Shown here piece by piece: positions 43,554 to 52,606 of a stretch of 64,000 bases of DNA; the first letter of the stretch is position 1, and each line of letters opens with the position of its first letter. Made by a program: the position numbers and the translations under genes. The notes beneath the pieces are model-generated. The model saw nothing but the letters and a program-made list of their open reading frames with translations. It ran no database searches and had not been told where the DNA came from. The stretch is from Pseudooceanicola atlanticus (GTDB lineage Bacteria; Pseudomonadota; Alphaproteobacteria; Rhodobacterales; Rhodobacteraceae): NCBI RefSeq assembly GCF_000768315.1, contig NZ_AQQX01000003.1:558001-622000 (forward strand), in the 5' to 3' direction.

Positions 43554-43958
43554 ATGATCGGCCGCCTGAATCACGTTGCCATCGCCGTTCCGGACCTGGA
43601 GGCGGCAGCAGACCAATACCGCACCGCGCTTGGCGCCAAGGTCGGCGATCCGCAGGACGAACCCGATCACGGCGTCACCGTGATCTTCATCGAACTGCCC
43701 AACACCAAGATCGAACTTCTCTACCCGCTGGGCGAAGACAGCCCGATCCAGGGTTTCCTCGACAAGAACCCCTCGGGCGGCATTCACCATGTGTGCTACG
43801 AGGTCGACGACATCCTGGCCGCACGCGATCACCTGAAATCCACCGGGGCCCGCGTCCTGGGGTCGGGCGAGCCCAAGATCGGCGCCCATGGCAAGCCGGT
43901 CCTGTTCCTGCACCCCAAGGATTTCAACGGCTGCCTGGTGGAACTGGAGCAGGTCTGA
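43554..43958 (+). CDS. mce: Methylmalonyl-CoA epimerase
   Basis: A 134-residue vicinal-oxygen-chelate enzyme. NHVAIAVPDL near the start (His7), EVDD-region and HHVCYEV in the middle, and the terminal CLVELEQ match the metal-binding residues of epimerases that convert (S)- to (R)-methylmalonyl-CoA in propionyl-CoA breakdown. Size is standard. A DUF1467 gene follows after one base, an arrangement I recall as common in alphaproteobacteria. MeaB is encoded elsewhere in the window. Confidence 0.94.
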   Translation: MIGRLNHVAIAVPDLEAAADQYRTALGAKVGDPQDEPDHGVTVIFIELPNTKIELLYPLGEDSPIQGFLDKNPSGGIHHVCYEVDDILAARDHLKSTGARVLGSGEPKIGAHGKPVLFLHPKDFNGCLVELEQV

Positions 43959-43959
43959 C

Positions 43960-44238
43960 ATGGGGATCACCTCTGCCCTCGTCCTCTTTGCCGTCATCTG
44001 GTGGCTGACCCTGCTGATCGTCGTGCCGATCAAGCTGAAGACCCAGCAGGACATGGGCACGGTCACGCCGGGCACGCAATCCGGCGCGCCCGAGATCCAT
44101 CACCTGAAGAAAAAGCTGCTGATTACCACCGGCATCGCCGCGGTTCTGTTCGTGATCATCGCGGGGATCATCGTCTCGGGCTGGATCACCGTCGCCGATC
44201 TCGACTGGTTCGGACGCGGCACCCCCGCCCCGCGCTAG
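43960..44238 (+). CDS. DUF1467 family membrane protein
   Basis: A 92-residue inner-membrane protein with two helices (about 4-24 and 54-76) separated by a polar stretch containing PIKLKTQQDMGTVTPGTQSG and PEIHHLKKKL, the characteristic core of DUF1467. Its ATG at 43960 begins one base after the stop of the epimerase gene, so it is translationally linked. Function unknown. Confidence 0.85.
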   Translation: MGITSALVLFAVIWWLTLLIVVPIKLKTQQDMGTVTPGTQSGAPEIHHLKKKLLITTGIAAVLFVIIAGIIVSGWITVADLDWFGRGTPAPR

Positions 44239-44257
44239 GGGCTCGCATCGTTCAAGG

Positions 44258-44279
44258 GTCCCGCGCCACGGCGCGGGAC
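44258..44279. terminator. Perfect 10-bp GC hairpin between convergent genes
   Basis: GTCCCGCGCC-AC-GGCGCGGGAC lies between the convergent stops of the DUF1467 gene (44238) and the EI24 gene (44297). It lacks a U-tract on either strand but may serve as a bidirectional 3'-end structure. Confidence 0.5.
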
Positions 44280-44296
44280 GGCCTTCCGGCAAGGGC

Positions 44297-44998
44297 TCAG
44301 CGTGCGTCCAGCTTGTGGAACAGATGCGTGAAGGTCGCCGCGCCGATGATCGGGATCACCAGGTTCACCAGCGGCAGGGACAGCGGCATCGCCATCAGAA
44401 TGCCGGCCGCCCAGATCGTCCCCATATGCTTGCGCCGCAGCAGGATCGCACCCTCGCGGCCGACCCGGCGCATCGCCGCCAGAGTGAAATATTCGCGCCC
44501 CAGCAGGAACCCGTTCATGCCCCAGAAGATGAAGACGGCGAAGGGCGGGAAGAAGGCGTAAAGCACAAGCGCCATCAGGTTCGCGACGATGATCACCCCC
44601 AGAAAGGCCAGCGTGTCGCGGATCGCCTCGGTCAGCGGGGTGTGTTCGACGGGCGGCAGATGCGGGTAATGGCGATCCTCCACGGCCTCTGCCACGTCCT
44701 CCAGGAACATCGAGGTGATGGCCGAGGCGACCGGCACCATCAGGAAGACCGACAGCAGGATCATCACCCCGATCGACGACCAGGTCAGCAGGTCCTTCAG
44801 CCACGTGACCTCGCCCACCAGCGGGATCGTCGCCTCTTCGCCCACGGCCCATTGCAGGAAGCCCAGGAAGGCCGCGTAGGCCCCGAACAGCAACGCGATG
44901 GTCAGCCCGATCCCCAGCAGCAGCACGCGCCGGAACCGTGGATCGCCCAGCTGGCCGAGCGCCGCGAAGAACGACGAAAGGATTACGCCGACAGCCAT
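44297..44998 (-). CDS. EI24/CysZ-like membrane protein
   Basis: A 233-residue membrane protein with about four helical hydrophobic segments and the EI24-domain features PVASAITSMFLEDVAEAVEDRHYP, FWGMNGFLLGREYFTLAAMRRVG and the C-terminal hydrophobic hairpin. CysZ members transport sulfate, but no cys genes are nearby, so transport of sulfate is only a possibility. The ATG at 44998 overlaps the end of the nitroreductase gene by 16 bases, so the two are coupled. Confidence 0.82.
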   Translation of the reverse strand: MAVGVILSSFFAALGQLGDPRFRRVLLLGIGLTIALLFGAYAAFLGFLQWAVGEEATIPLVGEVTWLKDLLTWSSIGVMILLSVFLMVPVASAITSMFLEDVAEAVEDRHYPHLPPVEHTPLTEAIRDTLAFLGVIIVANLMALVLYAFFPPFAVFIFWGMNGFLLGREYFTLAAMRRVGREGAILLRRKHMGTIWAAGILMAMPLSLPLVNLVIPIIGAATFTHLFHKLDAR

Positions 44999-45561
44999 GT
45001 GGTGATCCCCTCCACCTCGGGGCGCGGCCGCTCTGCCGGTGCGGTCTTGAAGCTGCCGATATGCACAATGCCCGCCACCTGTTCCGACGACGAGAGGCCC
45101 AGCCCCTCCTCGACGAAACCGCGGTCGAAGGAAATCCAGCCGGTCACCCAGCCCGCGCCCCAGCCCGAGGCCAGCGCGGCATTGACCAGGCTCAGGCACA
45201 CGGCCCCGGCCGATAGCGTTTGTTCGCGGGGCGGCACCTTTTCGGCCTCGACCGGGCATTCCACCACGACCACGGCCAGGTTGCCCCGGTCGAACTGACC
45301 GCGCCCCTTGGCCACGCCCTCCTCGTCCTTGCCCAACGACCGCGCCCGCGCCTCGGCCAGGTCCGCCAGACGCGCCATGGCGGGTTTCTCGATCACGATG
45401 AACCGCCAGGGCACCAGCGCGCCATGATCGGGCGACCGCGCCGCCAGGGTCAGCAGCTGGTCAAGCTCGGCCTTGTCGGGCACCGGGGTGGTCAGGACCT
45501 TGGGGGAGTGCGAACGTCGCGCGGCCAGGAAATCGAGCGCGGCGGAATTGGCTTCGGGCAT
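44983..45561 (-). CDS. Nitroreductase family protein
   Basis: A 192-residue FMN-binding nitroreductase (YdjA-like size) starting at MPEANSAAL (45561, GGAG upstream). ARRSHSPKVLTTPVP contains the Arg-Arg-Ser flavin contact, APDHGALVPWRF-like sequence (AARSPDHGALVPWRF) the second, and GWGAGWVTG the third. These enzymes reduce nitro compounds, quinones or flavins with NAD(P)H. An in-frame ATG at 45615 is an alternative start. Confidence 0.9.
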   Translation of the reverse strand: MPEANSAALDFLAARRSHSPKVLTTPVPDKAELDQLLTLAARSPDHGALVPWRFIVIEKPAMARLADLAEARARSLGKDEEGVAKGRGQFDRGNLAVVVVECPVEAEKVPPREQTLSAGAVCLSLVNAALASGWGAGWVTGWISFDRGFVEEGLGLSSSEQVAGIVHIGSFKTAPAERPRPEVEGITTWLSA

Positions 45562-45675
45562 GGAAATCTCCGCTTGTTTCGAGGCAGATATCGCCCCTCG
45601 CGCGGCGAAGTTCAATGCGCGCGATCCGATGCAAGGGCCGGCGCCCCCGTCAAAAGGAGCGCCGGGCCGCAGGGG

Positions 45676-46782
45676 TCACAGACCGAACTCGCCCGCAAAC
45701 TCACCGATCAGCGCGCTGATATGGGCGTTGGCGCGGTCATTGGGCTGACGCGCGGCCACAGTCGGCGCCATCGGATCCGGCGCGGTGCGGGACGAGCCCG
45801 ACAGGACCTCCAGCACCCGGTGGCCGCAGAAGGGCACGTAGACCTCGGAATAGCCGCCCTCATGCACCATCAGCAGCTTGCCATCGCACAGCCGTTCTGC
45901 CGCATCCTTCACCTGCCCGGTCATCGCGCCGAAGGTTTCGACGGTGCACATCATCTGGGCGATCGGGTCATAGATCCCGGCATCGAACCCGCTGGCCACG
46001 ATGATCACGTCGGGCTTGTAGCGGTCCAGCGCCGGCAGCACGATCCTCTCCATCGTCTCGAGGTATCCGACATGGCCCACGCCCGGCGGCAGCGGGATGT
46101 TCATGTTGAATCCCTCGCCCGCCCCGCGCCCCTTGTCGGCCACGTCGCCGGTATCCAGCGGATAGTTCTTCTCCTGATGGATCGAGATCGTCAGCACGTC
46201 GTCCCGGTCGTAGAAGATATGCTCGGTCCCGTTGCCGTGATGCACATCCCAGTCCAGCACCGCCACCCGGCCCGCCAGGCCGCGCGCCTTGGCGGCCTCG
46301 ATCGCGATGGCGATATTGGCCATCAGGCAGAACCCGTTGGGCCAGTCCGGCAGGCAGTGATGCCCAGGCGGCCGCGACAGCGCATAGGCATTGTCCAGAT
46401 CGCCCGACAGCACGTCCAGCAGCGCCTGCCGCGCCAGGCCGGCCGACAGGGTGGCGATCTCGTAGCCGCCCTTGGCAAACGGCGTCCGCAGGCCCAGCTC
46501 TCCGCCGCCCGCATCCGACATCTCCTTGAACTTATCCAGGTATTGCGCCGGGTGCACCCGCTCCAGATCGGCGCGCGGGCACATCTCGGCCGACCGCATC
46601 GCCAGGTCCTCGGTGATCCCCGTCACGCTCATCAGGTTGCGCAGCCGCCGCTTGGTCTCGGGGCTTTCGGGCAGCCCTCCGGCGGCCAGCGGCTGCACCA
46701 GACCGCCCAGCGGAAAGGTCAGCGCATAATTCCCGCCCGCATGCCAGAAGCACCGCTCATCCCAGTAGAAGCCTGTTGACAT
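45676..46782 (-). CDS. Histone deacetylase-family amidohydrolase
   Basis: A 368-residue zinc amidohydrolase of the class II HDAC/acetylpolyamine amidohydrolase type. Active-site segments are LSRPPGHHCLP (two His), LDWDVHHGNGTEHIFY (Asp and His ligands), ASGFDAG (Asp ligand) and HEGGYSEVYVPFCG with the catalytic-type tyrosine. In bacteria such enzymes deacetylate polyamines or other acetylated small molecules. Single gene, divergent from the DUF167 gene. Confidence 0.93.
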   Translation of the reverse strand: MSTGFYWDERCFWHAGGNYALTFPLGGLVQPLAAGGLPESPETKRRLRNLMSVTGITEDLAMRSAEMCPRADLERVHPAQYLDKFKEMSDAGGGELGLRTPFAKGGYEIATLSAGLARQALLDVLSGDLDNAYALSRPPGHHCLPDWPNGFCLMANIAIAIEAAKARGLAGRVAVLDWDVHHGNGTEHIFYDRDDVLTISIHQEKNYPLDTGDVADKGRGAGEGFNMNIPLPPGVGHVGYLETMERIVLPALDRYKPDVIIVASGFDAGIYDPIAQMMCTVETFGAMTGQVKDAAERLCDGKLLMVHEGGYSEVYVPFCGHRVLEVLSGSSRTAPDPMAPTVAARQPNDRANAHISALIGEFAGEFGL

Positions 46783-46856
46783 CGACCATCCTCTCTTTCA
46801 CGTCGGACCGACCTTGACCCGGCATCCGACCGGGCTGCAAGCGCGGATCCGCTCCC

Positions 46857-47120
46857 ATGGCGAAAGAGCTTCCCGATCTCACAGACCACGCCCAGAGCGG
46901 CGCCGAAATCGCCGTGCGGGTGACGCCCAAGGCCTCGCGCGACCGCATCCTGGATGACGACGGCGCGCTGCGCGTCTACGTCACCGCGGTGCCGGAAAAC
47001 GGCAAGGCCAACCAGGCGGTGCAGAAACTGCTCGCCAAGGCGCTCGGCCTGCCAAAATCCCGGCTGGAGCTGATCCGCGGCCAGACCAGCCGCGACAAGG
47101 TGTTCCGGATCACGGAGTGA
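46857..47120 (+). CDS. DUF167 (YggU) family protein
   Basis: An 87-residue protein with the typical DUF167 core: IAVRVTPKASRDRI, LRVYVTAVPENGKANQAVQKLLAKALG and LELIRGQTSRDKVFRI. Structures of relatives show a small alpha/beta fold; the function is not known. The gene stands alone and converges on the small gene at 47151. Confidence 0.92.
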   Translation: MAKELPDLTDHAQSGAEIAVRVTPKASRDRILDDDGALRVYVTAVPENGKANQAVQKLLAKALGLPKSRLELIRGQTSRDKVFRITE

Positions 47121-47143
47121 AAAACGGCCCGACCGACGGGCCG
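47120..47143 (-). terminator. Intrinsic terminator after the 80-residue gene
   Basis: On the minus strand CGGCCC-N7-GGGCCG is followed by TTTTT, eight bases after the stop at 47151. The hairpin overlaps the 3' end of the convergent DUF167 transcript. Confidence 0.7.
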
Positions 47144-47150
47144 CTCCGCC

Positions 47151-47393
47151 TCAATCCTGTTTCGACAGGACCAGCGAATAGCTGCCCTCCGGCAGGTTCA
47201 TGGCCGCCGCCAGGTCGCGCAGCTGCGACATGGAGATGGTGATTTTCTGGACGCAATCCTGGCGCTCGTCATATTGCTCGACGGTGACGCATTCCTGGAA
47301 CGCGTTGATCACCAGGTCCTCCTGCAAAGGGGCCTCGCCGTCATCGACGACGGTGATCAGGGTGGAATCGAATTCGTGCTCGATGGTGAACAT
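47151..47393 (-). CDS. Small hypothetical protein
   Basis: An 80-residue acidic cytosolic protein starting MFTIEHEFD at 47393. It shows FDSTLITVVDDG, a region LQEDLVINAFQECVTVEQYD and a C-terminal helix, with two cysteines (about residues 32 and 43). I do not recognise a family. A longer frame to 47534 would add an arginine-rich N-terminus and is less likely. The intact frame and a good terminator support a real gene. Confidence 0.6.
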   Translation of the reverse strand: MFTIEHEFDSTLITVVDDGEAPLQEDLVINAFQECVTVEQYDERQDCVQKITISMSQLRDLAAAMNLPEGSYSLVLSKQD

Positions 47394-47557
47394 GTCTCGA
47401 CGGTACGGCCTGCCCGACCCGCCGCGCAAGCGCGCAAACCGGTCACGCACCGCCGACAGGCACAAGCCCACCGTTGCATGGTTGCATGTCATGCCGAAAC
47501 GCCCGATAGAATGGCGTTCGACCCCACAGATCAACTCAGCCGACCCCGCAGGTGGTG

Positions 47558-48277
47558 ATGCGCAAACTGATACCCTTCAAGGCTCTCGTGATCCTGGCCG
47601 CGCTCGGCCTGGCCGGTTGTGCGATGCCGGTGCCGCCCTCCGCGCCGGGCAATGCCGACACTCCGCTCGCCGATCCGACCAAGGAGGCAGTGCGCGTCGC
47701 CGCCAGGCGCTTTGTCACGGCCGCCGAACGGATCGAACCCGTGGCCGAGGCCGCCTGCCGCCGCCAGTCGCCCGATCTGAACTGCGATTACAAGATCGTT
47801 GTCGATGACCGCCCCGACGCCCCGATCAATGCCTTCCAGATGCGCGAGAAATCCGGCCAGCCGGTGATCGCCGTCACCGTGCCGCTGATCGCCTACGTCC
47901 AGAACGAGGATGAAATGGCCTTCATCCTCGCACACGAGGCCGCCCACCACATCGCCTATCACCTCGACCGCCGCGAAGAGAGCGCCCGCGCCGGCGCCCT
48001 GATCTTCGCCCAGGCCGCGGCCACGATCGGCGGGGGCAATGTCGGCGTCGACACCGCCGCGCGGCTTGGCGCCGTGGTCGGCGCGCGCACCTATGCCAAG
48101 GATTTCGAGCTTGAGGCCGACGCCATCGGCGCCCGTATCGCCCGCGATGCGGGCTATGACGCGATCAACGGCGCACGCTATTTCGAACGCTCCCCCGATC
48201 CGGGCAACCGTTTCCTGGGCACCCACCCGCCCAACTCCCAGCGGGTCGAGGCCGTGCGCCGCGCGCTGGCCAACTAG
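47558..48277 (+). CDS. M48-family zinc metalloprotease, lipoprotein
   Basis: A 239-residue peptidase starting at the ATG at 47558, preceded by AGGTGG; two upstream in-frame GTG codons are less likely. The lipobox LAGC places the lipid-bearing Cys at residue 21. The active site is HEAAHHIAYH (HEAAH at 126-130) and the third zinc ligand is in FELEADAIG. It resembles periplasmic M48 proteases of the BepA/LoiP type that act in outer-membrane quality control. Confidence 0.92.
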   Translation: MRKLIPFKALVILAALGLAGCAMPVPPSAPGNADTPLADPTKEAVRVAARRFVTAAERIEPVAEAACRRQSPDLNCDYKIVVDDRPDAPINAFQMREKSGQPVIAVTVPLIAYVQNEDEMAFILAHEAAHHIAYHLDRREESARAGALIFAQAAATIGGGNVGVDTAARLGAVVGARTYAKDFELEADAIGARIARDAGYDAINGARYFERSPDPGNRFLGTHPPNSQRVEAVRRALAN

Positions 48278-48327
48278 GGTCACCATCGCGCCGCCCCGGC
48301 CCGGCCCCTGCACATCTGTTCCCACCA

Positions 48328-48343
48328 TTTGATCCGGATCAAA
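48328..48343. promoter_or_regulatory. Perfect FNR-type box
   Basis: TTTGATCCGGATCAAA is a fully symmetric match to the FNR/FnrL consensus TTGAT-N4-ATCAA. It is centred about 63 bases upstream of the DUF6455 start at 48399, near the -40 position expected for an activator if transcription starts about 20 bases before the ATG. Oxygen-limited induction is inferred. Confidence 0.75.
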
Positions 48344-48398
48344 GCCCGAATCGATTCGTCCCCTTACGCCTGTCTCCAGACAAACGGGGGACGACCGT

Positions 48399-48668
48399 AT
48401 GGCACCTTTGGGAAAGATCACCGATCACATCTGGCTGGTCCGGCGCATGGCCCGGGCCACCGGCACTGATCTCAGCACCGCAATGCAGGACGGCGAGATC
48501 AGCAACCAGGATTGGTCGCAGATGGTCACCAATTGCCGCGGCTGCGCCTGTGCCGGCGCCTGTTCCGGCTGGCTCGACCAGCACGAACTGGACGGCACGC
48601 GCGACGATGCCCCCGCCTATTGCGAGAACCGGGTCACCTTCGACCGGCTCTCCCGCCAACCCGCCTGA
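48399..48668 (+). CDS. DUF6455-type cysteine-rich protein
   Basis: An 89-residue protein with the cluster CRGCACAGACSGWLDQH (C-x2-C-x-C-x3-C) in the middle and a further Cys in APAYCENRV. The pattern fits DUF6455, a small family I associate with Rhodobacteraceae. The clustered cysteines could bind a metal or an Fe-S cluster. It is the first of two tandem paralogs behind a perfect FNR box, suggesting a role when oxygen is low. No function is known. Confidence 0.8.
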   Translation: MAPLGKITDHIWLVRRMARATGTDLSTAMQDGEISNQDWSQMVTNCRGCACAGACSGWLDQHELDGTRDDAPAYCENRVTFDRLSRQPA

Positions 48669-48695
48669 TCCCCACATCAGGCAACAGGAGATAAC

Positions 48696-48950
48696 ATGGG
48701 CTTCTTCAGCAAACTCGACAAACATGCCAGCCTGTTCCAGGGCATGGCGCAGCGCCTCGGCGTCGATTTCGCCGACCGGATCGGCCAGGCCCCGCAGACC
48801 AGCGGCGATTACCGCCTCGCGATCCTCAGCTGCACGTCCTGCCAATGCGCCGGCGACTGCGCCACCTGGCAGAACCAGCATGACAATGCGGACGCCGCGC
48901 CCGGCTTCTGCCGCAACAAGAGGATGCTGGACAGCCTGGCCCAGGCCTGA
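48696..48950 (+). CDS. DUF6455-type cysteine-rich protein (paralog)
   Basis: An 84-residue paralog of the preceding gene, 27 bases downstream with AGGAG just before its start. It has SCTSCQCAGDCATWQNQH (C-x2-C-x-C-x3-C) and APGFCRNKRM, the same spacing as its neighbour, but a different N-terminus (MGFFSKLDKHASLF). Shared FNR-controlled transcription is likely, ending at the hairpin at 49042-49082. Confidence 0.82.
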   Translation: MGFFSKLDKHASLFQGMAQRLGVDFADRIGQAPQTSGDYRLAILSCTSCQCAGDCATWQNQHDNADAAPGFCRNKRMLDSLAQA

Positions 48951-49041
48951 CGGCCAAAGAGATACCGATTGTCACCGAGGCGCACGCCGGGTTTGAGGGA
49001 ACCCTGGCACATCGTGGGGCTGCCTCGTGAGGATCGGACAC

Positions 49042-49082
49042 GCGCCGGTGTAGGGTTGAGGGGCCCCGCACCGGCGCTTTTT
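49042..49082 (+). terminator. Intrinsic terminator after the DUF6455 pair
   Basis: GCGCCGGTG and CACCGGCGC form a perfect 9-bp stem with an 18-base loop, followed by TTTTT. It lies 92 bases after the second DUF6455 stop. Confidence 0.8.
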
Positions 49083-49112
49083 ATTGCCCCATACGAACCT
49101 TGAGGGGGAACG

Positions 49113-50498
49113 TCAGACCAGACGGCCCCAGAGGTCGTATTCGCTGGCCTCGTCGACCTCGACCGTGACGATATCGCCGGGCGACAGGGCCTCTGCCCCC
49201 TCGTCGATGAAGAGGTTGCCGTCGATCTCGGGCGCATCGGCCTTGGTGCGGCAGGTGGCGACGCCATCGGCATCCACCTCGTCGACGATCACGTCCTGGC
49301 GGCTGCCGACCTTGGCGGCCAGCTTGGCCTCGGAAATCGCCTGTGCCTTTTCCATGAACCGGTCCCAGCGGTCCTGCTTGACCTCCTCGGGCACGTGATC
49401 CGGCAGGTCGTTCGACCGCGCCCCATCCACGTTCTCGTATTGGAAGCAGCCGACGCGATCCAGCTGCGCCTCGTCCATCCAGTCCAGCAGGGTCTGGAAT
49501 TCCTCTTCCGTCTCGCCCGGATAGCCGACGATGAAGGTCGACCGCAGGGTGATGTCGGGGCAGATGTCGCGCCATTCCGCGATCCGGTCCAGCGTGCGTT
49601 CGGCAGCCGCCGGCCGCGCCATCCGGCGCAGCGTGTCGGTATGGGCGTGCTGGAACGGAATATCGAGGTAGGGCAACACCTTGCCCTCAGCCATCAGCGG
49701 GATCAATTCGCGCACATGGGGGTACGGATAAACGTAATGCAGCCGCACCCAGGCGCCCAGCTCTCCCAGTTCGCGGGCCAGGTCGGTGACATGGGCGCGC
49801 ACCTCGCCCCCCTTCCATGGTGACAGGTCATGGCGACGGTCCACCCCGTAGGCCGAGGTATCCTGGCTGATGACCAGCAATTCCTTCACCCCCGCCTCGA
49901 CCAGCTTTTCGGCCTCGCGCAGAACCGCGTTGGCGGGGCGCGACACCAGCCGCCCGCGCATGTCGGGAATGATGCAGAACTTGCACTTGTGGTTACAGCC
50001 CTCGGAGATCTTCAGATAGCTGTAATGGCGCGGCGTCAGCGACACGCCCGAGGCCGGCAGCAGGTCGATGAACGGATCGGGCGCGGGTGGCACCGCACCA
50101 TGCACCGCATCCAGCACCTGCTCGTATTGATGCGGCCCGGTCACGGCCAGCACCTTGGGATGCGCGCCGGTGATGAACTCGGGCTCTGCCCCCAGGCAGC
50201 CGGTGACGATCACCTTGCCGTTCTCGGCCAGCGCCTCGCCGATGGCGTCCAGGCTTTCCGCCTTGGCCGAATCGAGGAACCCGCAGGTATTCACGATCAC
50301 CGCATCCGCCCCCGAATAATCCGGCGAGATCGCATAACCCTCGGCCCGCAGGCGGGTCAGGATGCGTTCGCTGTCCACCAGCGCCTTGGGGCAGCCTAGC
50401 GACACCATCCCGATCGAGGGCTGGCCCTCGCGGCGGCTGTCATCGAAGCGCGGCGTCGGCGCAAGGTCGGGTCTGAGATCAGGAGGATTCTGGGCCAT
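49113..50498 (-). CDS. rimO: Ribosomal protein uS12 (Asp) methylthiotransferase
   Basis: A 461-residue radical-SAM methylthiotransferase. The N-terminal UPF0004 domain has Cys36, Cys72 and Cys101 (SLGCPK, NTCGFLD, TGCLG), and the radical SAM cluster is C168-NHK-C172-KF-C175. A TRAM domain closes the C-terminus. The [12 protein letters not shown] start region is RimO-like rather than MiaB-like. It modifies an aspartate of ribosomal protein S12. It is divergent from the AsmA gene, with 134 bases between. Confidence 0.94.
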   Translation of the reverse strand: MAQNPPDLRPDLAPTPRFDDSRREGQPSIGMVSLGCPKALVDSERILTRLRAEGYAISPDYSGADAVIVNTCGFLDSAKAESLDAIGEALAENGKVIVTGCLGAEPEFITGAHPKVLAVTGPHQYEQVLDAVHGAVPPAPDPFIDLLPASGVSLTPRHYSYLKISEGCNHKCKFCIIPDMRGRLVSRPANAVLREAEKLVEAGVKELLVISQDTSAYGVDRRHDLSPWKGGEVRAHVTDLARELGELGAWVRLHYVYPYPHVRELIPLMAEGKVLPYLDIPFQHAHTDTLRRMARPAAAERTLDRIAEWRDICPDITLRSTFIVGYPGETEEEFQTLLDWMDEAQLDRVGCFQYENVDGARSNDLPDHVPEEVKQDRWDRFMEKAQAISEAKLAAKVGSRQDVIVDEVDADGVATCRTKADAPEIDGNLFIDEGAEALSPGDIVTVEVDEASEYDLWGRLV

Positions 50499-50632
50499 GA
50501 CGCCGCCTATAAGGGCTTTTGGCTCTTTTGCAATGGGCAGCCTCGGGGTTGAGCAGCTGTGACTTGCCGCGCGCCGCCCCCGTGTTAGTCTGCCCCTGCT
50601 GATCTGAGCGAAAACTTGCTGCGGGAGCGGGC

Positions 50633-52603
50633 ATGCGTCTCATCAAATTGCTATTCGGCCTTGTCGTGGTCTTTGTCCTGGTCCTCGTGGCGGGGCTTCT
50701 GCTGTTGCCGGGCGACCGGATCGCCAGCATGGCCGCGGATGAGCTCAGCCGCCGCACCGGGCGCGACGTGCAGATCGCGGGCGATGCCAATATCTCGTTC
50801 TGGCCGGAACTGGGCGTGACCGTCGGCGCGCTGCGCATCGCCAATGCGGACTGGTCGGAAAACGGCCCGCTTTTCCAGGCGCAATCGGTGACCATCGGTG
50901 TCGATGCCGCGGCCCTGATCGGCGGCGACATCAAGATCCGCGGCCTGCGCGCTGAAGGGCCCGAGATCCTGCTGGAACGCAACGAAGACGGCGTCGGCAA
51001 CTGGGAAATCGCGTTTGGCAATGGCAGCGAAACCGTCGCCGGGACCAGCGACAGCGCGCCCGCCGCCTCGTCGGCCGAACCGGCCGCGCCGCCCGCCTCG
51101 CGCCTGTCCGCCTTCACCCTGGACGAGGCCAGGATCACCGGCGCCTCGGTCTACCTGCTGGACCGCCAGGCCGGCACCGAATTCAGCCTGCGCAATATCG
51201 ACTTGGCGCTGGCCTATCCCCGCGCGGGCGGCCCCGCCGATGTCACCCTGACCCTGCGGCCCAATGGCGAACCGATCACGCTGGACGGCCAGGTGCAGAA
51301 CCCGCTGGTTCTGGCCGATGGCCGGATCAGCCCCGTCGTGATGGACGTCACCGCCCCCGGCGCCAAGGGCCGGTTCGAAGGCCGCGCCAGCATCCTGCCC
51401 GAAGCGCAGGGCAGCCTGTCGCTGGATGTCACCGATACCGGCAAGCTGGCCGTGGCGCTGCGTCAGGCCAATCCCGGCCTGCCCGCCGGGCTGGGCCGCG
51501 ACGTGAAGCTGACGACGCAGCTGACCCTGACCCGCGATGGCCAACTGGCCCTGCGCGAGGGGCAGATCACCTCGGGCACGAACAAGGCGACGCTGGCCGC
51601 CGATCTCGATACGTCGGGTGCGCGACCCCGGCTCAACGCGCAATTGGTGGCCAACGCGCTGGACCTCAGCGCCCTGACCTCCGGGCCCGCGGCGTCGGGC
51701 AATGCCGCGGCCCCTGCCGCGGCGGGCTGGTCCACCGCGCCCATCGACGCCTCTGCCCTCGGGCTGATGGATGCCGAAATCGCGCTGACCGCCCCGTCGG
51801 TCAAGACCGGCATCACCGATCTGGGCACCACCCGCATCCTGATCACCATCGACCGCGCCCGCGCCGTTGCCTCCCTGCGCGAGGTGCAGGCCTTCGGCGG
51901 CACCCTGACCGGAGAGCTGGTGGCCAACAACCGCTCCGGCCTGTCGGTCGGCGGCAAGATCAATGCCAGCACCATCGCCCTGCAAAAGGCCCTGACCGAC
52001 CTTGCTGGGATCACCCGCTTCACCGGCGACGCCTCGGCCAATCTCAGCTTCCTCGGGGTCGGGCAGAACATGGCCGCGATCATGAACTCGCTGTCGGGCG
52101 ACGGGTCGATCTCCACCGGGCGCGGCACGATCGAGGGTATCGACCTGGACAAGCTTTTCCGCTCCGGCGATGTCACCGGCGGCACCACGATTTTCGAGGA
52201 AACCACCGCCAGTTTCTCCATGCAGGACGGCGTGGTCTCGAACGACGACCTGCGGATGAAACTGTCGCTGATCGAGGCGACGGGTGAAGGCAAGATCGGC
52301 CTCGGCCAGCAGAATATCGACTACCTCTTCACCCCGATCGCCGCCCAGGCCCGCGACGGGCGCGGCCTGGCCCTGCCGGTCACGATCCGCGGCCCCTGGG
52401 CCAAGCCCAAGATCTCGGTCGACCTGGAAAAGGCCATTCAGCTGAACGCGGCAGAGGAACGCAAGCAGCTGGAAGAAAAGGCGAAACAGGAAATCGGCAA
52501 GAAGCTAGGCGTGGAAATCCAGGAGGGCGAACGCCCCGAGGACGCCCTGAAACGCAAGCTCGAGGAAGAGGCCAAGCGCGGCCTCCTCAACCTCTTCAAG
52601 TAA
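50633..52603 (+). CDS. AsmA family protein
   Basis: A 656-residue protein with one N-terminal membrane helix (about 4-27) and a long periplasmic region. The N-terminal AsmA block ([25 protein letters not shown]) and the C-terminal block ([19 protein letters not shown], then [20 protein letters not shown]) are typical. A Pro/Ala-rich linker lies around 140-160, and the C-terminus is a charged helix. AsmA-like proteins act in lipid traffic between membranes. Confidence 0.9.
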   Translation: MRLIKLLFGLVVVFVLVLVAGLLLLPGDRIASMAADELSRRTGRDVQIAGDANISFWPELGVTVGALRIANADWSENGPLFQAQSVTIGVDAAALIGGDIKIRGLRAEGPEILLERNEDGVGNWEIAFGNGSETVAGTSDSAPAASSAEPAAPPASRLSAFTLDEARITGASVYLLDRQAGTEFSLRNIDLALAYPRAGGPADVTLTLRPNGEPITLDGQVQNPLVLADGRISPVVMDVTAPGAKGRFEGRASILPEAQGSLSLDVTDTGKLAVALRQANPGLPAGLGRDVKLTTQLTLTRDGQLALREGQITSGTNKATLAADLDTSGARPRLNAQLVANALDLSALTSGPAASGNAAAPAAAGWSTAPIDASALGLMDAEIALTAPSVKTGITDLGTTRILITIDRARAVASLREVQAFGGTLTGELVANNRSGLSVGGKINASTIALQKALTDLAGITRFTGDASANLSFLGVGQNMAAIMNSLSGDGSISTGRGTIEGIDLDKLFRSGDVTGGTTIFEETTASFSMQDGVVSNDDLRMKLSLIEATGEGKIGLGQQNIDYLFTPIAAQARDGRGLALPVTIRGPWAKPKISVDLEKAIQLNAAEERKQLEEKAKQEIGKKLGVEIQEGERPEDALKRKLEEEAKRGLLNLFK

Positions 52604-52606
52604 GCC

